From Cytophagia bacterium (GTDB lineage: Bacteria; Bacteroidota; Bacteroidia; Cytophagales; Cyclobacteriaceae): 17,727 nt of DNA. The stretch lies in the NCBI GenBank assembly GCA_013373005.1, contig JABXIP010000356.1, positions 1-17,727 of the forward strand. The letters are read 5' to 3'. The position numbers and the translations under genes are program-made. This document shows positions 1 through 8,442 of this stretch, piece after piece (position 1 is the first letter of the stretch; each line of letters starts with the position of its first letter). Below the pieces are notes generated by a model that saw only the letters and a list, made by a program, of their open reading frames with translations, was not told the DNA's origin and ran no database searches.

Positions 1-64
1 AATCTGAATACTGATCGGACAAGCCAAAAAATTAGAATAAATGTGAATATGTACTTTATCAAGG

Positions 65-2878
65 CTATCTACTTAAATACTGATTACGTTTTGAATAAAT
101 CTCCAAGAAGTAGTCATCCATCAAATCATCGATGAAGTAAATGGCTTCTCCCGTAGATTTCATTTCAGGGCCTAGCTCCTTATTCACCTTAGGGAATTTG
201 TGGAATGAGAATACAGGTTCTTTAATGGCGTAACCTTTTTTCACTGGCTTAAAGTCAAAGTCTTTAAGCTTTTTCTCACCCAACATCACCTTAGTGGCAT
301 AGTTCACATATGGCTCCTGATAGGCTTTGCCTATGAAAGGAACGGTTCTCGATGCTCTTGGGTTCGCCTCAATGATATAAACTTTATCGTCTTTTATGGC
401 GAACTGTATATTTATCAGACCAACGGTTTTTAAAGCCAGTGCAATTTTCTTGGTATGTGCCTCAATCTGCTGCATCACGAAGTCTCCAAGGCTATATGGA
501 GGCAATACCGCGTAAGAATCTCCCGAGTGAATACCTGCAGGTTCAATGTGCTCCATAATACCTATGATGTAAACATCTTCGCCATCGCAAATTGCATCGG
601 CTTCAGCCTCAATGGCACCATCAAGGAAGTGGTCTAGCAATACCCTGTTACCAGGAATATCTCTCAAAATGTTCACTACATGCTCTTCAAGCTCTTGCTC
701 GTTGATCACAATCTTCATGCTCTGGCCGCCCAAAACATAAGAAGGTCTTACCAGAAGTGGGAAGCCTAGCTCTTTAGAAAGCTCGAGTGCTTCGTCAGCA
801 TCTTCAATCACTCCGAATTTCGGATAAGGAATGTTGTTTTCTGCTAGCAGGGTAGAGAATCTACCTCTGTCCTCAGCAAGGTCTAGCGCTTCAAAGCTTG
901 TTCCGATGATCTTAATACCATATTTATCAAGCTTCTCAGCCAGTTTCAATGCAGTCTGGCCACCTAACTGAACTATAACACCTTCAGGTTTCTCATGAAG
1001 GATGATATCGTAAATGTGTTCCCAGAATACCGGCTCGAAGTATAGTTTGTCTGCTGTATCGAAATCTGTAGAAACCGTTTCAGGGTTACAGTTAATCATG
1101 ATGGTTTCGTAGCCACACTCTTTAGCAGCGTACAACCCATGTACACAACAATAGTCAAACTCAATTCCCTGACCAACACGGTTAGGTCCCGAACCAAGAA
1201 CAATGATTTTCTTTTTATCTGAAGAAACTGATTCGTTTTCCTGATCGAATGTAGAGTAGTAATAAGGGGTTTGTGCCTCAAACTCAGCGGCACAAGTATC
1301 TACTAGTTTGTAAACCCTCTTAATTCCTAATTCATGACGCTTGTTGAAAACTTCGCTTTCCCAACAGTCGAGAAGGTGAGCAATCTGACGATCGGCATAG
1401 CCTTTCTCTTTCGCTATTCTTAGCAGTCTTTCAGGAAGAGTGTCTAGGTTGTATTGAGAAATTTCATCCTCAAGCTCAAGAAGTTCTTCAATTTGCTGAA
1501 GGAACCACTTGTCGATCTTAGTCTTCTTTTGAATGGTTTTGAACGGAATACCCAGCTTAAAGGCATCGTAAATATGGAACAATCTGTTCCAGCTTGGGTG
1601 CTCCAGGCTTTCCAAAATGGCAGCCTGATCTTTAAGCTCCTTGCCATCGGCTCCTAATCCGTTTCTCTTAATTTCAAGAGACTGACAGGCTTTTTGAAGT
1701 GCTTCCTGGAAATTTCTTCCAATTCCCATGGCTTCACCTACCGACTTCATTTGCAGGCCAAGTCTTCTGTCAGAGCCTTTGAACTTGTCGAAGTTCCAAC
1801 GAGGTATTTTCACAATCACATAATCCAACGCAGGCTCAAAGAAGGCCGAAGTGGTTTTAGTGATTTGGTTTTTCAATTCATCGAGGTTGTAGCCAATAGC
1901 GAGCTTGGCAGCAATTTTTGCGATTGGGTAACCTGTAGCTTTTGATGCGAGAGCAGATGATCTTGAAACCCTAGGGTTAATCTCAATACCGATGATGTCG
2001 TCAGTCTCGGGGTTTACAGAGAACTGAACGTTACATCCACCTGCAAACTGACCTATGGCATTCATCATCATGATGGCCATATCTCTCATTTTCTGATAGA
2101 CTGTATCAGGGAGTGTCATGGCAGGAGCAACGGTAATGGAGTCACCGGTGTGAACCCCCATTGGGTCGAAGTTCTCGATAGAACAGATGATGATGACGTT
2201 GCCGATATTATCTCTTAGAAGCTCTAGCTCATATTCCTTCCAGCCCAGAATACTTTGTTCAACAAGTACTTCGTGAATTGGTGAGGCATCTAAACCTCTT
2301 GTCAGTGCCTCGTTAAATTCTTCCTGGTTATCAACAAAACCCCCACCATAACCACCAAGGGTAAATGAAGGTCTGATTACCAATGGAAATCCAATTTCCT
2401 GGGCAATTTCTTTTCCCTTTAAGAATGAAGTAGCGGTTTCACCTTTACAAACGCCTACTCCAATTTCAATCATTTTGTGTCTGAATTTCTCTCGATCTTC
2501 AGTGGTTTCAATGGCGTTGATGTCTACACCAATAATTCTAACACCATATTTGTCCCAGATGCCTGCCTTATCGCAGTCAATAGCAAGGTTTAGCGCAGTC
2601 TGACCACCCATAGTAGGTAGTACCGCGTCTATTTTATGCTTTTCCAGAATTTCTATGATTGACTTTTTAGTTAGTGGCTTCAGATAAATATTATCTGCCA
2701 TAACTGGGTCAGTCATAATAGTAGCAGGGTTAGAATTGATCAGAGTAACTTCGATTCCCTCTTCTCTTAAAGATCTGGCAGCTTGTGAACCGGAATAATC
2801 AAATTCACAGGCTTGTCCGATAATGATTGGTCCGCTTCCTATGATTAGAATGGACTTGATGCTATTGTCTTTCGGCAT
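65..2878 (-). CDS. carB: Carbamoyl-phosphate synthase large subunit, short form without the allosteric domain
   Basis: This cytoplasmic enzyme makes carbamoyl phosphate from bicarbonate, two ATP and ammonia passed on by the small subunit CarA; it feeds pyrimidine and arginine synthesis. The 937-residue protein shows the internal duplication of the family. The first half begins [19 protein letters not shown] (12-30), with ATP-grasp motifs [12 protein letters not shown] (169-180) and [20 protein letters not shown] (299-318). The second half begins [17 protein letters not shown] (560-576), with [11 protein letters not shown] (711-721) and [12 protein letters not shown] (837-848). The protein stops soon after [10 protein letters not shown] (903-912), so the roughly 130-residue methylglyoxal-synthase-like domain of the 1073-residue E. 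coli enzyme is absent. From memory, this short form is usual in Bacteroidota rather than a truncation. The start is the ATG at 2878, with a promoter just upstream. carA is not in the window. Confidence 0.98.
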   Translation of the reverse strand: MPKDNSIKSILIIGSGPIIIGQACEFDYSGSQAARSLREEGIEVTLINSNPATIMTDPVMADNIYLKPLTKKSIIEILEKHKIDAVLPTMGGQTALNLAIDCDKAGIWDKYGVRIIGVDINAIETTEDREKFRHKMIEIGVGVCKGETATSFLKGKEIAQEIGFPLVIRPSFTLGGYGGGFVDNQEEFNEALTRGLDASPIHEVLVEQSILGWKEYELELLRDNIGNVIIICSIENFDPMGVHTGDSITVAPAMTLPDTVYQKMRDMAIMMMNAIGQFAGGCNVQFSVNPETDDIIGIEINPRVSRSSALASKATGYPIAKIAAKLAIGYNLDELKNQITKTTSAFFEPALDYVIVKIPRWNFDKFKGSDRRLGLQMKSVGEAMGIGRNFQEALQKACQSLEIKRNGLGADGKELKDQAAILESLEHPSWNRLFHIYDAFKLGIPFKTIQKKTKIDKWFLQQIEELLELEDEISQYNLDTLPERLLRIAKEKGYADRQIAHLLDCWESEVFNKRHELGIKRVYKLVDTCAAEFEAQTPYYYSTFDQENESVSSDKKKIIVLGSGPNRVGQGIEFDYCCVHGLYAAKECGYETIMINCNPETVSTDFDTADKLYFEPVFWEHIYDIILHEKPEGVIVQLGGQTALKLAEKLDKYGIKIIGTSFEALDLAEDRGRFSTLLAENNIPYPKFGVIEDADEALELSKELGFPLLVRPSYVLGGQSMKIVINEQELEEHVVNILRDIPGNRVLLDHFLDGAIEAEADAICDGEDVYIIGIMEHIEPAGIHSGDSYAVLPPYSLGDFVMQQIEAHTKKIALALKTVGLINIQFAIKDDKVYIIEANPRASRTVPFIGKAYQEPYVNYATKVMLGEKKLKDFDFKPVKKGYAIKEPVFSFHKFPKVNKELGPEMKSTGEAIYFIDDLMDDYFLEIYSKRNQYLSR

Positions 2879-2922
2879 TTTGTAGATAAAGAACGACTTG
2901 TTGACTTAGGTACAAATTGGCA

Positions 2923-2953
2923 CAAAGTTAGGCCATAATGGTTACAATCAAAA
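2923..2953 (-). promoter_or_regulatory. Probable carB promoter, Bacteroidota sigma-A type
   Basis: Read on the minus strand, TTTTG (2953-2949) and TAACTTTG (2930-2923) are separated by 18 bases. This fits the -33 TTTG / -7 TAnnTTTG promoter known for Bacteroidota; the -7 element is a perfect match. Transcription would begin about 35-40 bases before the carB ATG. A small palindrome, CCATAATGG (2933-2941), lies between the two elements and might bind a regulator, which is speculation. Confidence 0.6.
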
Positions 2954-3062
2954 CCGTAGAATCATTATTGGCCATTCTTTTGCCATATGAGAAAACTTAA
3001 GCCTTTTATAAGCGGGCCATCAGAGAAAAAATACTATTTTCAAATCACTTTTATTCCAAATA

Positions 3063-3491
3063 ATGATTGCCATGAAGACTAAAACTACATTCAAAATTGT
3101 TTGTGCATTTTTATTGATAACGGCTTTTGTTGTAAGCTGTGCAGCCAGTGGTACACCCACCAATTCTACGGCTAAAGCAGATGCAGCTCCGAAAGCCTAT
3201 AACCCAGCCGGGGTTTGGGAGTATATGGTAGACACTCCTGATGGAGGTAGCACAGGTACCATGAGAATTTCTGGCAGCCCTGGTGCATTTACTGCCAGTT
3301 TAGAAACAGACCAATTCGGAACTTTGGAAGTGTCTGGCGTTAATGTTCAAGACACTAATATGACCGGAAATATTGAAGTCATGGGAACTTCAGCTCAAAT
3401 TGAGTGTCAGTTTGATGGAGACTCAATGACCGGTGCTGTTTATCTCGGGCAAGACGTTTTCTCAATGAGTGGTAAACGCGTGAGCAAATAA
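3063..3491 (+). CDS. Small lipoprotein of unknown function
   Basis: The protein has 142 residues. A basic start is followed by a hydrophobic stretch (about 11-24) and the lipobox VVSC ending at Cys26, so a lipid-anchored mature protein of about 117 residues is predicted. A Thr/Ser/Ala-rich linker (27-48) leads to a compact Gly/Thr-rich domain starting at GVWEYMVDTPDGG. Its alternating pattern suggests a small beta sheet or barrel. It resembles the small beta domains seen at the C-terminus of some secreted Bacteroidota hydrolases (family memory, weak). The ATG at 3072 (Met4) is an equally good start and leaves the signal peptide intact. The gene is divergent from carB, with 184 bases between them, and ends in its own terminator, so it is probably transcribed alone. 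The function is not recognised. Confidence 0.85.
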   Translation: MIAMKTKTTFKIVCAFLLITAFVVSCAASGTPTNSTAKADAAPKAYNPAGVWEYMVDTPDGGSTGTMRISGSPGAFTASLETDQFGTLEVSGVNVQDTNMTGNIEVMGTSAQIECQFDGDSMTGAVYLGQDVFSMSGKRVSK

Positions 3492-3512
3492 AGTTACTCC
3501 AAACAACGATAT

Positions 3513-3549
3513 AAAGGCTGCCATTGCTTAATTGCTGGCGGCTTTTTTT
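3513..3549 (+). terminator. Rho-independent terminator after the small lipoprotein gene
   Basis: AAAGGCTGCCA (3513-3523) pairs with TGGCGGCTTTT (3536-3546) through 11 base pairs, including two G-T wobbles, around a 12-base loop. A run of seven T follows directly (3543-3549). It begins 22 bases after the stop codon. Confidence 0.85.
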
Positions 3550-3718
3550 GTGTCCAAACCGAAGCTGAAACGGCTCTATTCAACACTTTAAGGGAATTGC
3601 CTATGGAGAATAAGCAAGTTGCCGAAATTGCCCATTCAAGCGATAATCCAATATATAATCATCATGGTTGAGCGAGTTTTGTCATGTAATTATTTACAAA
3701 AGACAAAACAACACAACC

Positions 3719-4189
3719 ATGAAAAAGCTACTCATCATCGCCCTATTTATGGTATCAGCTCAGGCTGCTTTCAGCCAATACTACCATAAGAACAGCTACA
3801 GCTCCAGAAGCAAAGCCGTTACCTTTCAGGTAGCACCAACAGTGGTAGATTTCGATGGAGTGAAATTTGGCTTCGGCTTTGGAATGAATATCAAGCAGGT
3901 GATCTCCATCAACTACTTCCACACTAGAGATTATGGGGTAAATGATGAACAACCATATTTAGACAACAGATTTGCTGGCTTTCATTTGAGTATCGCTCAG
4001 CCTTTAACTGAAAGCATTGAATTGGCAGTTGGAGCAAGAAAAGGAACCTTGAACAGTGAATTTCAGAAAGCAATTTTCACTGGCGAAGTAAGATATAAGT
4101 TCAACGAAAGCTGGAGACTAGTCTTCGAATACGGAGGGAATAGTGAGAAAGACATGGCTAGTATGAGGTTAGTATTCAACCTATACTAG
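3719..4189 (+). CDS. Small secreted, probably outer-membrane beta-barrel-like protein (duplicate copy A)
   Basis: The protein has 156 residues. The signal peptide MKKLLIIALFMVSAQAAFSQ ends in a cleavage site typical of Bacteroidota. The mature part is a run of alternating amphipathic stretches, for example VKFGFGFGMNIKQVISINYF, GFHLSIAQPL and FTGEVRYKFNESWRLVFEYG. It ends MRLVFNLY with a terminal aromatic residue. This pattern suits a small membrane beta barrel. It has no known domain that I recognise. By hand alignment it is about two-thirds identical to the next gene over roughly 119 aligned residues, so the pair is a tandem duplication. The frame stays open upstream to a TTG at 3668, but the ATG at 3719 sits exactly at the signal peptide and is preferred. 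It is closed off by a strong terminator. Confidence 0.88.
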   Translation: MKKLLIIALFMVSAQAAFSQYYHKNSYSSRSKAVTFQVAPTVVDFDGVKFGFGFGMNIKQVISINYFHTRDYGVNDEQPYLDNRFAGFHLSIAQPLTESIELAVGARKGTLNSEFQKAIFTGEVRYKFNESWRLVFEYGGNSEKDMASMRLVFNLY

Positions 4190-4232
4190 GAAAGAAAACC
4201 CCACCTCAAAGTGGTGAGTTGGTTTTGTTGTG

Positions 4233-4261
4233 AGGCAGACTGTGGTGGTCTGCCTTTTTTT
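4233..4261 (+). terminator. Rho-independent terminator after copy A
   Basis: AGGCAGAC (4233-4240) and GTCTGCCT (4248-4255) form a perfect 8-base-pair stem with a 7-base loop, followed by Ts through 4261. The corresponding flank of copy B has lost this hairpin. Confidence 0.9.
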
Positions 4262-4359
4262 GTGTTTTGGCTGGAATAGTTAATTGCTTCAAAAATGTAA
4301 CAATACTGATATTCAGCGAGTTATTACTAGTAGCTAATAAACAATGAACCTGCACATCC

Positions 4360-4827
4360 ATGAAAATCCTAATAATTGTCGCTTTATTTTGGGGATCGGT
4401 CCAAGGACTATCCAGCCAATATTGGACGAATAGCGATGATTCAAGAAGCAGGTTTATTGCTTTTCAGGTGGCTCCAGGAATTGTGTACTTTGATGGCATA
4501 AAATACGGCTTTGACATAGGTGTCAATATCAAGCAAATAGTTTCTTTGGCCTACTTCCATTTCAGAGACTATGGAGTAGATAAGGTTAGACCACATTTGG
4601 ATAATAGAGCTGCTGGTTTTCATCTGAGCCTTGCACAATCAGTATCAAATAATATTGAGTTGGCACTTGGAGCAAGAAGGGGAACATTGAACAGTGAGCC
4701 TCAGAAAACAATCTTCACGGGAGAAGTAAGGTATAAGTTCAAGGAAAGCTGGAGACTAGCCTTAGAATTCGGAGGAAATGACAATAAAAGCATGACCGGT
4801 CTGAGATTGATTTTCAACCTAGACTAG
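4360..4827 (+). CDS. Small secreted, probably outer-membrane beta-barrel-like protein (duplicate copy B)
   Basis: The protein has 155 residues and a signal peptide ending near GLSSQ (residues 16-20). It is a close paralogue of the gene at 3719: FQVAP, YFH-RDYGV, LDNR-AGFHLS, GAR-GTLNSE and IFTGEVRYKF-ESWRL are all kept. Most changes are conservative, suggesting both copies are under selection as proteins. The C-terminal residue is Asp instead of Tyr, so the terminal-aromatic barrel signal is lost in this copy. The start ATG at 4360 is fixed by the signal peptide; an ATG at 4344 is out of frame. The gene lies 170 bases after copy A and 205 bases before kinase 1. Because its terminator has decayed, read-through into the kinase gene is possible (inference). 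Confidence 0.87.
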   Translation: MKILIIVALFWGSVQGLSSQYWTNSDDSRSRFIAFQVAPGIVYFDGIKYGFDIGVNIKQIVSLAYFHFRDYGVDKVRPHLDNRAAGFHLSLAQSVSNNIELALGARRGTLNSEPQKTIFTGEVRYKFKESWRLALEFGGNDNKSMTGLRLIFNLD

Positions 4828-4828
4828 T

Positions 4829-4876
4829 AAAGAAAACCACACTGCCAAGTGATGAGGAAATTTTGTTGTGAGACAG
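4829..4876 (+). repeat. Duplicated 3' flank of copy B with decayed terminator
   Basis: This stretch matches the flank after copy A (4191-4238): AAAGAAAACC, then AAGTG-TGAG, then TTTTGTTGTGAG-CAG. The duplication therefore included non-coding sequence. The right arm of the copy A hairpin (GTCTGCCT plus T run) has no counterpart here; the sequence continues TCTACCTAGTTTCTTAAGC and cannot form an equivalent stem. Confidence 0.75.
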
Positions 4877-4929
4877 TCTACCTAGTTTCTTAAGCATTTT
4901 CATAGCAACTGACTTGACAGAATGTTTAA

Positions 4930-4941
4930 ATGTGTACACAT
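4930..4941. promoter_or_regulatory. 12-base perfect palindrome upstream of kinase 1
   Basis: ATGTGTACACAT is a perfect palindrome 91 bases before the kinase start. TGTGTACACA-like sites are plausible operators for dimeric regulators. No matching regulator is encoded in the window, so its role is unproven. Confidence 0.35.
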
Positions 4942-4954
4942 CTTATTTATGGTA

Positions 4955-4967
4955 TTTTACCGTAAAA
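4955..4967. promoter_or_regulatory. Short inverted repeat TTTTAC-C-GTAAAA upstream of kinase 1
   Basis: Two 6-base arms (4955-4960 and 4962-4967) flank a single C. The repeat lies 13 bases after the palindrome at 4930 and 65 bases before the kinase start. No full TTG / TAnnTTTG promoter was found here; TGATTTTG (4973-4980) matches the -7 box at all but one position, but no TTG lies at the right distance. Confidence 0.3.
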
Positions 4968-5032
4968 AAATATGATTTTGGTTGAGTAATTAATAACTTA
5001 AGGAAGCATCGCAGCCAACAGACTATTTTGAT

Positions 5033-7687
5033 ATGAGAAATCATCTACATATGTGTGCTGAGGCTATTATTTTTTTAAAGGCATTAGATACTGCCTCTTT
5101 CAGCATAGCAAACCTTTTTTTGCATTCCAATGATGCATTTTTCCCCCGCCTCAAATTTTCCATTGTGTCATTAGCCATTCCTTTATCCAGATATGAGCAG
5201 GACGCTTCCGCGGATCAATTTTTCAATGGGAATATAGAGAGTAACAAGAATGGCTTGGTGATTGCTATAATTTGCGTTGGGTTTGTGCTTTTGGTTACCA
5301 TTTCTTACTTGTTCAAAATTCTGAGAGAAAACCGAAAACTTAAGTCTTTTATCAATGAAAAGGCAACGACTTTCAGCGGAGGGCCTGATGTCACTGGGAT
5401 GACTTTTATAGAGAAGTTCGAGAATTTGAAGAGGGTAAATACTGTGCTGAATTTGGCCATGGAAGCAGGTAAGCATGCTCCATTTGTTTGGAAATTTACT
5501 AATTCTAGTGAGGTAGGTGAAAGTGTTTATTCCGATCGCTACTACGAATTATTGGGGTATGAGCCTCAAGAGTTTATTCTTACTCATGAAAAATGGAAGA
5601 CGATAGTCCATCCGAAGGATTTTGAACTGGTCAATAGCGAGGTCAACGATTTTCTCAATCGACTAAATACGGATAATCCTAAAACGGAGTTTACGCTAAG
5701 GTACAGGCTTAAAAGAAAGGAGAACGGTTACATCTGGATTGAATCGAAAGGCAGACTTTATGATGAATCGGACGAGGTAAAAAAAGTTTCTCTAATAGGC
5801 TTGGTAACGGATATAACAGAAAGAATTGAGGCGGAGTCGGAGCTGAGAAACAATGAAGAGAGGTTTAAGAAAATATTCGAAGCCGACACCAATGGAATGT
5901 TTTTGATAGATGAGAAAGGGCAGTTTGTTATGTGTAATAACCGAGCTTGTCAACTTTTCGGCTATGAAAAAGAAGAGTTTAATAAGCTGAAGGTTGAAGA
6001 CTTGGTTCCGGAAGATTTAAGAGGAGGTCACTCATCTCTGAGGGCTAACTATTTTAAAAAGGGTGATTCTCGGATAATGCGCGATGAGAAGGACTTCAAT
6101 GCGCTCACCAAAAGGGGTGAACAGATTAAGGTTCAGATTGGCTTGAATCCGGTAATTATTAAGAACGAGAGGTTTGTTTTGGCCATTATTGCCGATATGA
6201 CCCAAAGGGTGAAGATGGAGAATGAACTCATAAAAGGTAAGGAGCTTCTTCAACTTCAGAAAGATAAGTATGAGACCATTTTTCAGAACATAAACGATGG
6301 GTTATTTGTAGTAAAGGTTCTTGATGATGGTACTTTTATCTACAGAGAATTTAATCGGGCGCATGAGAAAATAACGGGCTTAAAGAGTAACTCTATTGCT
6401 GACAAAAAAATAGATAAGGTTTTCCCGGGAATCGCAAATTATTTAGACTGGCGCTACAGTGTTTGTAGAGATAGTAAAGAGGTAATTACGTTTCAGGAAA
6501 GGCTGGAGTTTAAAAAGAAGGCTTTTGATTTTCAGACTAGTCTTGTACCCGTGATACAGGAAGGGAAGGTGGTCAAAATTATTGGCATATCTAGAGATAT
6601 TACTTCAATGCTTAATTCCGAAAAATTAATTAGAGCCAAAGAACAAAAGCTTAGATATGCCTTGGAAGCTTCAGAAGATGCATTTATAGATTGGGACTTA
6701 TTGGAGATGACTTTTGATGTTAGCCCCGTTTTATACAGAATGTTGGGATATGAGCCTTCAGAAAAGAAGCAAACGCTCAAGTCGCTTTTTAAAATGGTTA
6801 GCAATCGCGATTTAAAAGGGGCAAAGACTGAGCAAATTATTAGGCTCATTCAGATGCTCAAAGACGATCAGTTTAGTGTAGAGTTCAGGATGATAAAGCA
6901 CAACAAAGATCTGCTTTGGGTAAGGCTAAAAGGAAAGGTGGTTGAGAGGCAGGGTGATAAGGTGAAGCGATTCGTAGGAACAATATCTGATATCTCTGAT
7001 GAAAAGGAAAAAACCAGAGAGAAGCTGGAAACTATTTTAGCTACTGAAAACAACGAGAGAAATCGTATTGCCAAGGAAATCCACGATGGCTTACAGCAGA
7101 CATTAACTGTCAGTTCCATCAATATGGAATATGTATTACGCGAGATAGGTAGCTTGAGCCAAGGAACTAGAGAAAAGCTCAATACTGGTTGGGATTATCT
7201 TCAGAAGTCAATTGCCGAGAGCAGGTCAGTAGCACACTCTCTAATGCCGAGAGATATTTTGAGTTTTGGGCTTGTTGTCGCTGTTAAGAATTTGCTACAT
7301 GACTATGAGAATGCCATACAAGAAACTTCCTTTCACTTTTATGACAATTTTGGGAAAAAGAGGATTCAGGATGATAAACTGGAGTTGACGTTATACCGAA
7401 TCATTCAGGAGTCTTTAAATAATATCGTAAAGTATGCCAAAGCATCAGAGGTTACTGTTCAGTTAAAAAACTATGATGAGATGTTGGTACTTACAATAGA
7501 AGACAATGGAACAGGCTTTAACTACGATTCTGTTTCAAGGAAAGGAGAAGGTTTCGGACTCAGAAGTATGCGGAATCGTGTTGAAGCAGTTCTTGGGCAT
7601 CTTGAAATTGATACCGCTCCGGGGAGGGGTACGGTTGTTCTGGTTGAGATCCCTCTCAATGAGAATGAGGAAATCATATTAGAGTAG
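5033..7687 (+). CDS. Membrane PAS-domain sensor histidine kinase, HisKA_3 family (kinase 1)
   Basis: The protein has 884 residues. One clear membrane span lies at about 74-94 (GLVIAIICVGFVLLVTISYL). Four PAS domains follow in the cytoplasm: about 137-268 (HPKDF at 193-197, GYIWIESKGRL at 232-242), 270-397, 405-530 and 535-665. The HisKA_3 dimerisation domain has its phosphoacceptor His684 in EIHDGLQQ. The HATPase_c domain has an N box QESLNNIVKYA (792-802), DNGTGF (824-829) and GEGFGLRSM (838-846). All key residues are present, so it should autophosphorylate and pass phosphate to a NarL/LuxR-type regulator, as is usual for this family; none is in the window. It matches kinases 2 and 3 across the cytoplasmic part but has no propeller ectodomain. 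The first 70 residues look unusual and carry no good signal peptide. ATG 5033 is the first start; Met7 is possible, and the next Met (123) would remove the membrane span. Confidence 0.92.
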   Translation: MRNHLHMCAEAIIFLKALDTASFSIANLFLHSNDAFFPRLKFSIVSLAIPLSRYEQDASADQFFNGNIESNKNGLVIAIICVGFVLLVTISYLFKILRENRKLKSFINEKATTFSGGPDVTGMTFIEKFENLKRVNTVLNLAMEAGKHAPFVWKFTNSSEVGESVYSDRYYELLGYEPQEFILTHEKWKTIVHPKDFELVNSEVNDFLNRLNTDNPKTEFTLRYRLKRKENGYIWIESKGRLYDESDEVKKVSLIGLVTDITERIEAESELRNNEERFKKIFEADTNGMFLIDEKGQFVMCNNRACQLFGYEKEEFNKLKVEDLVPEDLRGGHSSLRANYFKKGDSRIMRDEKDFNALTKRGEQIKVQIGLNPVIIKNERFVLAIIADMTQRVKMENELIKGKELLQLQKDKYETIFQNINDGLFVVKVLDDGTFIYREFNRAHEKITGLKSNSIADKKIDKVFPGIANYLDWRYSVCRDSKEVITFQERLEFKKKAFDFQTSLVPVIQEGKVVKIIGISRDITSMLNSEKLIRAKEQKLRYALEASEDAFIDWDLLEMTFDVSPVLYRMLGYEPSEKKQTLKSLFKMVSNRDLKGAKTEQIIRLIQMLKDDQFSVEFRMIKHNKDLLWVRLKGKVVERQGDKVKRFVGTISDISDEKEKTREKLETILATENNERNRIAKEIHDGLQQTLTVSSINMEYVLREIGSLSQGTREKLNTGWDYLQKSIAESRSVAHSLMPRDILSFGLVVAVKNLLHDYENAIQETSFHFYDNFGKKRIQDDKLELTLYRIIQESLNNIVKYAKASEVTVQLKNYDEMLVLTIEDNGTGFNYDSVSRKGEGFGLRSMRNRVEAVLGHLEIDTAPGRGTVVLVEIPLNENEEIILE

Positions 7688-7724
7688 TTGATCCTTGTTT
7701 TAGGTGAAATACCTAATAGATCAA
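7688..7724 (+). terminator. Nested hairpin directly after the kinase 1 stop codon
   Basis: TTGATC (7688-7693) pairs with GATCAA (7719-7724), and inside it TTAGGT (7700-7705) pairs with ACCTAA (7711-7716) around a 5-base loop. The internal loop is 6 and 2 bases. It starts at the base after the stop codon. There is no T run, so it is a poor Rho-independent terminator. It could stabilise the transcript end or attenuate expression of the next gene. Confidence 0.45.
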
Positions 7725-7797
7725 TTTCAGTGAATTGCTAAATTTTTTGCCATGGCAAGTGGAGAACTTTGGTGTAACAAAATCAAGCATCAGGTTC

Positions 7798-8382
7798 ATG
7801 AAAAAGCTCTTAGCACTTTTCGCCCTCACCACAATATTCTTCTATAGCTGTTCGGATATCTTCGAAATTGAAGAAACTGTTTACTTGATTAAAAAGGGGG
7901 ATCACACCAGTACTATAGAAAACAGCCTGAACCCAAAAGGGCTAAGAACCCTAAAGTCTGAAAGCATGAACTTAACCGTGAGGTTCGATGAATCTGCCAG
8001 ATACACTATCAGTAAAAGAAACCAAGCCGACATCAACAAACTCTTCGGCTTTGCAGACTGCAATAGCCTTCACCATGAAAACAGTGCAAGGTTTGGCTGG
8101 ACTTATAACGGAACAACCGACCAGGTAGACATCTTTGTCTATGTGTATCAGCAAGGCAAAAGAATTTATGATCAGATAGGCTCAATGGCCATTGGCGAGT
8201 CTCGCGATTTGAGCATCCATCTGGAAGGAGACCAATACAGGTTTTGGTTTGGCGATGAGACCAAAACTGTAAAGAGAGGAACGGATTGCAATATGGGTGT
8301 TTACTATCTGCTTTACCCGTATTTCGGTGGCGATGAGGCAGCCCCTCAAGACATTAGAGTGTATATCACTGAGCATCTATAA
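7798..8382 (+). CDS. Lipoprotein of unknown function
   Basis: The protein has 194 residues. The signal peptide ends in FYSC, with Cys18 as the lipidated residue. Acidic residues follow (SDIFEIEE), which fits the surface-export signals described for Bacteroidota lipoproteins, although this one is not a strong case. The mature part looks beta-rich and holds two Cys in similar DCN settings (Cys88 and Cys164) that could form a disulfide. Stretches such as KLFGFADCNSLHHENSARFG (81-100) and YYLLYPYFGG (169-178) resemble a conserved Bacteroidota lipoprotein of unknown function, from memory and unverified. The frame is open upstream to a TTG at 7735, but the ATG at 7798 fits the signal peptide and is chosen. 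It lies 110 bases after kinase 1 and ends in a terminator. Confidence 0.87.
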   Translation: MKKLLALFALTTIFFYSCSDIFEIEETVYLIKKGDHTSTIENSLNPKGLRTLKSESMNLTVRFDESARYTISKRNQADINKLFGFADCNSLHHENSARFGWTYNGTTDQVDIFVYVYQQGKRIYDQIGSMAIGESRDLSIHLEGDQYRFWFGDETKTVKRGTDCNMGVYYLLYPYFGGDEAAPQDIRVYITEHL

Positions 8383-8417
8383 AAGATATCTAAGAGCGTG
8401 TGTGTTTTGGTATGAGG

Positions 8418-8442
8418 AGGTCACCATTTTTGGTGGCCTTTT
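8418..8442 (+). terminator. Rho-independent terminator after the lipoprotein gene
   Basis: AGGTCACC (8418-8425) pairs with GGTGGCCT (8432-8439) through 8 base pairs with one T-G wobble, around an ATTTTT loop. TTTTCTATTT follows. It lies 36 bases after the stop codon, so the genes downstream need their own promoter. Confidence 0.8.

Noticed and set aside
455..1945. Open frames of 60-85 codons on the plus strand opposite carB
   Set aside because: They lie wholly within carB, show no signal peptide, domain or start context, and are expected as antisense shadows of a well-conserved gene.
3668..3718. N-terminal extension of the protein at 3719 from a TTG codon
   Set aside because: It would put 17 polar residues before a perfect signal peptide; the ATG at 3719 is far more likely.
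7735..7797. TTG start extending the lipoprotein at 7798
   Set aside because: The lipoprotein signal peptide starts exactly at the ATG at 7798.
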